Origin: Bacteroidales bacterium
GTDB lineage: Bacteria > Bacteroidota > Bacteroidia > Bacteroidales > P3
Assembly: GCA_017560705.1 (NCBI GenBank)
Contig: JAFZEK010000069.1
Span: forward strand, 1-11,924
DNA: 11,924 nt
Reading direction: 5' to 3'
Position 1 is the first letter of the stretch; each line of letters opens with the position of its first letter. This document shows, piece after piece, positions 7,749-11,924 of the stretch. The notes under the pieces are model-generated. The model did no database searches. It worked only from the letters and a program-made list of their open reading frames with translations, and had not been told where the DNA came from. Position numbers and translations under genes: made by a program.

Positions 7749-9140
7749 TTATTCTACAACAACATTAGTAACCATGCCTGCCTCTACACGAAACTTTTTC
7801 GTGTTAGAATTTCCGTAAGGCGAACCCTTTAATGGTTTTAAAACCACTACATACTCTCCCGGCATAAGCAATACTCTTTCCGAAGCCTTCCCCGAATTCA
7901 AATCGCAAACATACTCCCACCTATCTTCGTTCACAACGAATATACATCCCTGTGTCAGCATTTTAGGCTTGGTCACATTTACTGCTCCGGGGGTAGGTAT
8001 CGTTAACTCTGTATTCGACACATGGCGTATTTCTACGTCTGTAAGCTTTATGCTAGGCTCTGTAAGTATCTCTACATCATACTTACCAGCTAGATAATAC
8101 ACCTTTTGGTTCACATTTTGCACGTTCACCACATCGGGCGTTCCATGCTTTCTCACTACGATGGGGTATTCTGGCACTTGAAACGTTGTGCGTTTTGCCT
8201 CGTATCCAACACTAAACAACCCTTGCTCCAATTGAAAAACTAATTCATTTTGCTTCTCACTGTCGAACGAAACATTTTGCTTCACTACGGATGGTTTAGA
8301 ATACACTTCTATGTTGTAGGATATTAGAGGGTCGATAGTCAGAACATCATTGCCCCTATCCGACTCTGTGGAATAAATCATCTGATACTTTGCCACTCCC
8401 GTTTTGTTGTCATAAAACACTATAGGCAAAGTGGTTTCATATTCCATCTCGCTCTTATCTTTTATTTTTATTTTTACATCAGCTTTCTCTTCCGAAAGGG
8501 TAAAAATCTCATACAAAGATTGAGCATATTTCTCTTCTTGAGCCACATGGATAAACTTTCCTGCACAGTTTAAATTGCTTTGAAAGTTCTCCTTTTCTCC
8601 TATCCCTAGCACAAAAGTTTTTACTATTACTCCGCTGTTTTGCACCTGTTTAGCCACTTCGCATATAGACCCCTCGCAGTCGTCTATTCCATCAGTGATG
8701 ATAAGAATGATGTTTCTCGAATTTACAGTATTGGGAAAATCATTCAGTGAGCTAGATAGCGCCGTTACTACCTCACAACCACCTTGTGGAACAAGCGTTT
8801 TTATTTTGCTTTGGAGTTTATAATTATTATCATTTTCGAAGGGTACTTCCAGGCGAGTTCCGTAGGACTTCTTGTTTAAATGCCCAAAAACACGCAGTGC
8901 TACATCTATTTCTTCTTGATGATTTATACTATCCAAGAACTTAAGTAGCACGGTTTGTGTCACTTTTATCTTAGAATCACTTTGCCACTTATCCCACATG
9001 CTATTAGAGCAGTCCAATATTATAAGAATGCGAGTTTTGTCCGAAACATTCGTTTCAGAACTATTCTTCTGAGCCATAGCATTAAGCGAAAAAGCCACAG
9101 AAAAAAAGACAAGTAACAAAAGAGATTTCATTTGGTGCAT
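7749..9140 (-). CDS. Secreted von Willebrand factor A domain protein
   Basis: A 463-residue exported protein. The signal peptide is residues 1-23 (SLLLLVFFSVAFSLNAMA, cleavage before QKN); no lipobox. The ATG at 9140 or the one at 9131 (Met4) could start it. Residues 36-215 are a VWA domain of the type with DxSxSMW, '(Y/F)GH' and 'DGI(D/E)xC....C': here DCSNSMW (43-49), FGH (85-87) and TDGIDDCEGSIC (149-160). The metal site keeps Asp43, Ser45, Ser47 and Asp150. The loop normally giving the threonine reads GGCEVVTAL (120-128), so the Thr is displaced or replaced by Cys122. Seven cysteines suggest disulphides in the periplasm. Residues 290-463 look like beta-sandwich repeats, with LAGKYDVEILTEP and LMPGEYVVVLKP at matching points. 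It is embedded, in the same orientation, between the two transketolase subunit genes, 22 and 68 bases from them. Function unknown; VWA domains usually mediate metal-dependent protein binding. Confidence 0.88.
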   Translation of the reverse strand: MHQMKSLLLLVFFSVAFSLNAMAQKNSSETNVSDKTRILIILDCSNSMWDKWQSDSKIKVTQTVLLKFLDSINHQEEIDVALRVFGHLNKKSYGTRLEVPFENDNNYKLQSKIKTLVPQGGCEVVTALSSSLNDFPNTVNSRNIILIITDGIDDCEGSICEVAKQVQNSGVIVKTFVLGIGEKENFQSNLNCAGKFIHVAQEEKYAQSLYEIFTLSEEKADVKIKIKDKSEMEYETTLPIVFYDNKTGVAKYQMIYSTESDRGNDVLTIDPLISYNIEVYSKPSVVKQNVSFDSEKQNELVFQLEQGLFSVGYEAKRTTFQVPEYPIVVRKHGTPDVVNVQNVNQKVYYLAGKYDVEILTEPSIKLTDVEIRHVSNTELTIPTPGAVNVTKPKMLTQGCIFVVNEDRWEYVCDLNSGKASERVLLMPGEYVVVLKPLKGSPYGNSNTKKFRVEAGMVTNVVVE

Positions 9141-9162
9141 AAAAACGAAGAATTTGCGTATT

Positions 9163-10011
9163 CTAGTAGTCTCCCAAAGTTTCTTTCAACTGAGCCAAAG
9201 CCTTTTCAAGCTCGCTGTTGCTAGGAGCCACACCATGATATTTATTTGTTCCTTGCATAAAATCAACGCCATATCCCATTTCAGTTTTCATTAGAATAAC
9301 GATAGGCATACCTTTATGAGCCAAGGATTTTGCTAAGTTCAATGCACTTACCATTTCTTGCATGTTATTTCCGTTTTCCACTTCAATAACTCTCCATCCG
9401 AAAGCTTCCCATTTAGCCTTCAAATTGCCCAACGACAACACTTCGTCTGTGGTTCCGTCAATTTGCTGACCGTTGCAGTCGATAGTAGCAATTATATTGT
9501 CTACACCTTTAGCACCTGCATACATAGCAGCTTCCCATATTTGACCTTCTTCCAACTCTCCATCGCCATGTAGTGTGTAAACAAGCTTGTTATCGTTTTC
9601 CATCTTTTTAGCAATAGCTGCACCTATAGCCACAGAAAGACCTTGCCCTAACGAACCAGAAGCCATACGAATGCCTGGCAACTGATGAGCTGTAGATGGA
9701 TGACCTTGCAAACGTGTCCCAAAAACACGGAATGTAGCCAACTCTTTAACAGGGAAATAACCTCTGCGAGCCATAACACTGTAAAGAACAGGTGTTATAT
9801 GACCATTTGACAAAAAGAACATATCAGAATTTTTACCACCCATGGTAAATTCTTCTGGATTATGCTCCATTATTTCAAAATACAAAGCTGTCATAAATTC
9901 TGTACAGCCCAAAGAGCCTCCTGGATGACCAGAGTTCACAGCGTTCGTCATTCTTACAATATCTCTACGAACCTGTGTTGCAATGTTTTCTAAGTCCAAC
10001 ATATTTGTCAT
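9163..10011 (-). CDS. Transketolase, N-terminal subunit
   Basis: A 282-residue protein equal to the diphosphate-binding domain of transketolase, and partner of the 6724-7680 product. Visible signature parts are SGHPGG (27-32), FLSNGHITP (66-74), QGHPS (102-106), ASGSLGQGLS (117-126) and the thiamine-diphosphate/Mg motif from GDG (149-151) to Asn180 in IDCNGQQIDG. All catalytic histidine positions seen in the family appear present. It is a cytoplasmic enzyme of the non-oxidative pentose phosphate pathway. The start at 10011 has only a short leader after a good -7 box; an internal ATG at 10002 (Met4) is the alternative. It is the first gene of a three-gene operon that continues with the VWA gene 22 bases after its stop. 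Confidence 0.94.
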   Translation of the reverse strand: MTNMLDLENIATQVRRDIVRMTNAVNSGHPGGSLGCTEFMTALYFEIMEHNPEEFTMGGKNSDMFFLSNGHITPVLYSVMARRGYFPVKELATFRVFGTRLQGHPSTAHQLPGIRMASGSLGQGLSVAIGAAIAKKMENDNKLVYTLHGDGELEEGQIWEAAMYAGAKGVDNIIATIDCNGQQIDGTTDEVLSLGNLKAKWEAFGWRVIEVENGNNMQEMVSALNLAKSLAHKGMPIVILMKTEMGYGVDFMQGTNKYHGVAPSNSELEKALAQLKETLGDY

Positions 10012-10031
10012 TTAAATATTCTTTTATTTTG

Positions 10032-10039
10032 CAAAAGTA
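10032..10039 (-). promoter_or_regulatory. -7 box TACTTTTG of the transketolase operon
   Basis: On the - strand GTACTTTTGCAAA contains the TAnnTTTG box, and the same 13 bases occur at the DUF177 promoter. Transcription would begin near 10026, leaving a leader of about 15 bases before the ATG. A -33 TTTG at the standard distance is not evident. Confidence 0.65.
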
Positions 10040-10587
10040 CATCATTTTTTTCAATTAAGCCCCATAAAACCAAAGAGTTTTTGTTCTCTCTATTATTCTC
10101 CATTGCAGACCTTGAAACATATACTATAATATTCATCTGAATACAACATAGTTATGAATAAACTCCTAAGCCTTTTCCTTTATTTATCACGTTCGGAGGA
10201 AAGCATTTTTTAGAGATAGAAATTTCTATCTAAACAGCTCTATATGACAAAAAATCAGCCTAAAAAAACGAAAATAACACCATTACAATCTCAAAAAGGC
10301 ACCTACATATTATTACAGTCAGATTATTAATTACTTGCACCACATTCACCTATCTTTTGTAGCATCATGCATATATCTAAAAAAATTAATTGTATACCAC
10401 CCTTTTTCACGAGACCCGGGTGCCAAAGCCACAAAACCATACTGCCAAGACTTTCATACCCGGGTGTGCTGAGACGCTAATATGCAACATATTTTCTGTC
10501 TAATATAACACTGTTTATCAAGTAGTTTTCATCTAAACCTTTAATATGTATAATAACTCACTTTTTCGGATAATATTATTGTGTACG
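10040..10587. other. Gene-free AT-rich stretch
   Basis: No reading frame here looks like a gene and no tRNA or rRNA is recognised. It holds an 18-bp perfect palindrome, AGATAGAAATTTCTATCT (10214-10231), and the GC-rich island listed separately (10401-10480). The rest is AT-rich, without a clear promoter or terminator. Confidence 0.6.
10414..10466. repeat. GC-rich island between two ACCCGGGTG sites
   Basis: ACCCGGGTG occurs at 10414-10422 and again at 10458-10466. Its first eight bases are self-complementary, so the two copies can pair with each other as well as read as direct repeats. GAGAC also recurs, at 10411 and 10471. The segment is far richer in G and C than the flanking DNA, which suggests a conserved structured RNA or a DNA repeat. 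I do not recognise a known riboswitch: a CTGAGA is present near 10469, but the other conserved parts of a TPP riboswitch are missing. Confidence 0.45.
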
Positions 10588-10865
10588 TATAGGCAACTTC
10601 TAAAAATTGCTTTGCGAGTAATTTACGGAATACAGACTTCGTCGATGTTGCTATAGCTCGAAAGAGCTAATGCTTAGGCATTGTTCTTTACTCGCTTAAT
10701 CGCAACGTTCTTGAGAAGATTTCTACTTTCTTTTGGCCCATCATAGCGGGCTATGCGACCCCAAAAGAAATAGAAAGATTTCAAGAAAAAACGTAAAGCA
10801 CGCAAAAGTTCTTTTATTTCATGATCATATTTCTTAAAACGTGGAATTTTTAGAAGTTGCCTATA
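10588..10865. mobile_element. 278-bp element with 21-bp perfect terminal inverted repeats
   Basis: The left end 10588-10608 and right end 10845-10865 are perfect inverted repeats (core AGGCAACTTCTAAAAATT). The outermost bases read TATA on both sides, compatible with insertion at TA or AT. In the middle lies a long imperfect hairpin: ACGT/ACGT and TCTTGA/TCAAGA outside, TTTCTTTTGG (10727-10736) with CCAAAAGAAA (10761-10770), and CATAGC-GG-GCTATG (10742-10755) at the tip. Smaller hairpins, TAGCTC-GAAA-GAGCTA and AATGC-TTAG-GCATT, lie near 10653-10682. The first ~60 bases recur inverted at the window's left edge, so the element is multi-copy. No transposase is encoded; it fits a MITE, or a structured repeat of unknown kind. 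Confidence 0.65.
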
Positions 10866-10961
10866 GCACTTAAATACAGTCCAAACACTGTGAAAAACGA
10901 AGAATAACAAATAACGGTTCATTCTGTTCAAAAAATGACAAAAAAAGAGGAAAAACAGCAA
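10674..10961 (-). CDS. Doubtful 95-residue reading frame across the repeat element
   Basis: This frame starts outside the 278-bp element (first ~32 residues, hydrophobic and Phe-rich), crosses its right terminal repeat (encoding YRQLLKI) and then reads the internal hairpin arms. The second half is basic and aromatic (FFLKSFYFFWGRIARYDGPK and onward) and has no domain I recognise. The hairpin and terminal repeats explain the conservation of this DNA better than a protein does, and there is no good start region inside the element. It may be called as a gene by automatic tools; I consider it more likely non-coding. Confidence 0.22.
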   Translation of the reverse strand: MLFFLFFCHFLNRMNRYLLFFVFHSVWTVFKCYRQLLKIPRFKKYDHEIKELLRALRFFLKSFYFFWGRIARYDGPKESRNLLKNVAIKRVKNNA

Positions 10962-11034
10962 AATACCAGCACTTTTACAATCTATTGATTTACAACAATA
11001 TATTTAAATAAATATTATTTCCTTGCATTTTTTG

Positions 11035-11065
11035 TTGCATAGTTTCGCAAAAATAAGTACTTTTG
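11035..11065 (+). promoter_or_regulatory. Promoter of the DUF177-rpmF operon
   Basis: TTG (11035-11037), a 20-base spacer and TACTTTTG (11058-11065) give the best match in the window to the Bacteroidetes -33/-7 promoter. Transcription should begin near 11070, with a leader of about 17 bases. An imperfect inverted repeat (TTCGCAAAA at 11044-11052, TTTTGCAAA at 11061-11069) brackets the -7 box and could be an operator. Confidence 0.75.
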
Positions 11066-11086
11066 CAAACTCGTAGAAGAAAGAAA

Positions 11087-11617
11087 ATGGCAGAAAAAAT
11101 TGACACAAAAATACAGTTTAGTGGTTTAAAGTCAGGTAAATATAACTATGATTTCACCTTGAATAAAACCTTCTTTTCAACCTTTGAAAATGAAAATTTA
11201 GAGGATGGAGAGGTTATTTTTTCTGTTTTGATGGAAAAAGGAGATCATTTGTTGACCTTTTACTTTTCTTTTAAAGGCTACGTCCGCACAATATGCGATA
11301 GGTGTTTGCAACCTCTTGATGTTCCAGTTTCTGGTGAAGAGAAACTTTACGTAAAGTTCAGCGACACTGAAAGCAGCGACGACGAAAACATAATGATTAT
11401 TCCTGAAAACGAACATCAATTAGATTTGTCGCAAGTCTTGTACGAATATGTTGCAACAGCGTTGCCAATGCGTTGCGTACATCCTACAGACGAAAACGGA
11501 CAATCGGCATGCGATAGTGAAATGATTGATTTACTAGAAGGCATGCAACACCAGGATAATAATGAACATGAAATAGATCCCCGTTGGGAGAAATTGAAAG
11601 AATTAAAAATAAAATAA
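11087..11617 (+). CDS. DUF177 (YceD-like) 23S rRNA accumulation protein
   Basis: A 176-residue cytoplasmic protein of the DUF177/YceD family, whose E. coli member is needed for normal 23S rRNA accumulation. The start is the ATG at 11087: the frame can be extended to a TTG at 11063, but that lies inside the -7 box. Diagnostic features are the CxxC of VRTICDRCLQPLDVPV (Cys70, Cys73), followed by strand-rich sequence, the segment DLSQVLYEYVATALPMRCVHP (113-133), and further cysteines Cys130 and Cys142. The C-terminus is the usual DPRWEKLKELK. It is followed after 13 bases by the L32 gene, the classic neighbour pair, and transcribed from its own promoter. Confidence 0.9.
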   Translation: MAEKIDTKIQFSGLKSGKYNYDFTLNKTFFSTFENENLEDGEVIFSVLMEKGDHLLTFYFSFKGYVRTICDRCLQPLDVPVSGEEKLYVKFSDTESSDDENIMIIPENEHQLDLSQVLYEYVATALPMRCVHPTDENGQSACDSEMIDLLEGMQHQDNNEHEIDPRWEKLKELKIK

Positions 11618-11630
11618 AAACAATAAAATT

Positions 11631-11816
11631 ATGCCACATCCAAAACACAGGTTTTCACAAACCAGAACAGCAAAAAGAAGAACTCACGATAAAGTTGAGG
11701 CTGCTCAATTAATTACATGTAGCAATTGTGGTGCTAAAGTTATGTATCACCACGTATGTCCCGAATGCGGATACTACAGAGGCAAACTAGCTATTGAAAA
11801 AGCCGTTGAAGCTTAA
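11631..11816 (+). CDS. rpmF: 50S ribosomal protein L32
   Basis: A 61-residue protein, full length for bacterial L32. The N-terminus MPHPKHRFSQTRTAKRRTHD is the family signature, and a four-cysteine zinc ribbon is present (Cys30, Cys33, Cys43, Cys46 in CSNCGAK and CPECGYYRGKLAIEK). It is a structural protein of the large ribosomal subunit. It is cotranscribed with DUF177, as in most bacteria. The last 12 bases of the gene, including the stop codon, fall inside the perfect palindrome that ends the window. Confidence 0.97.
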   Translation: MPHPKHRFSQTRTAKRRTHDKVEAAQLITCSNCGAKVMYHHVCPECGYYRGKLAIEKAVEA

Positions 11817-11924
11817 TTTCTTTATAGCATAAATTACACAATACAAGAAGAACTTACCATTGCTAGCAATGGTAAGTTCTTCTTGTATTGTGTAATTTAT
11901 GCTATAAAGAAATTAAGCTTCAAC
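11805..11924. repeat. Perfect 120-bp palindrome at the window edge, core probably the rpmF terminator
   Basis: Two 60-base arms match without a mismatch around the centre GCT|AGC (between 11864 and 11865). The core, AACTTACCATTGCT and its complement flanked by AAGAAG/CTTCTT, could be the natural terminator hairpin after rpmF. The symmetry continues through AT-rich DNA into the final codons of rpmF and stops exactly at the last base. A coding end copied in mirror image is more likely a fold-back assembly or library artefact than genuine sequence. Confidence 0.9.

Noticed and set aside
10460..10480. TPP riboswitch suggested by CTGAGA after a GGGTG
   Set aside because: The other conserved parts (ACCTGAT, GATAATGCC-type segments) are absent and no thiamine gene follows.
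11063..11086. TTG start giving eight extra residues to DUF177
   Set aside because: The TTG lies within the TACTTTTG promoter box, and the ATG at 11087 fits the family start.

Overview
The window looks like a piece of a low-GC Bacteroidetes genome, probably order Bacteroidales. The reasons are promoters of the TAnnTTTG type, A-rich ribosome-binding regions without a clear Shine-Dalgarno sequence, a large secreted protein combining helical repeats, a PD40 propeller and an OmpA-like end (the PorE-like layout of type IX secretion bacteria), a transketolase split into two subunits, and the DUF177-rpmF gene pair. Both ends look like contig ends. The left edge lies inside a repeated element that occurs again, inverted, at 10592-10650. 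The right edge finishes exactly at the end of a perfect 120-base palindrome.

Left part (1-3777, + strand): a truncated copy of an inverted-repeat element, then a small secreted protein of unknown function (308-820) with its own promoter and a strong terminator. Next comes a 921-residue secreted multidomain protein (955-3720) that most resembles PorE and also has a terminator. Middle (3909-6028): an alpha/beta hydrolase on + converges with a CNNM/CBS membrane protein (HlyC/CorC/TlyC family) on -. The hydrolase terminator overlaps its own last codons.

A gene-free stretch of about 700 bases (6029-6723) holds a 171-bp MITE-like element with near-identical terminal inverted repeats and a 5-bp target duplication, a 47-bp palindrome inside it, a cluster of GATGTAAAT motifs that can form alternative hairpins, and the terminator of the next operon. 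That operon (10011 down to 6724, - strand) is transketolase N-terminal subunit, a secreted von Willebrand factor A protein, then transketolase C-terminal subunit. A periplasmic VWA gene between the two halves of one cytoplasmic enzyme is the most unusual gene arrangement here.

Right part (10012-11924): about 1.07 kb without a convincing gene carries the operon promoter, a GC-rich island between two ACCCGGGTG sites, and a 278-bp element with 21-bp terminal inverted repeats and an internal long hairpin. A well-formed promoter then drives DUF177 (YceD-like) and ribosomal protein L32, as expected for this conserved ribosome/lipid locus; the usual next genes (plsX, fabH) would lie beyond the edge. 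No tRNA, rRNA, CRISPR array or complete insertion sequence is visible. The novelty lies in the small structured repeats and in the interrupted transketolase operon, not in a recognisable new defence or metabolic system.
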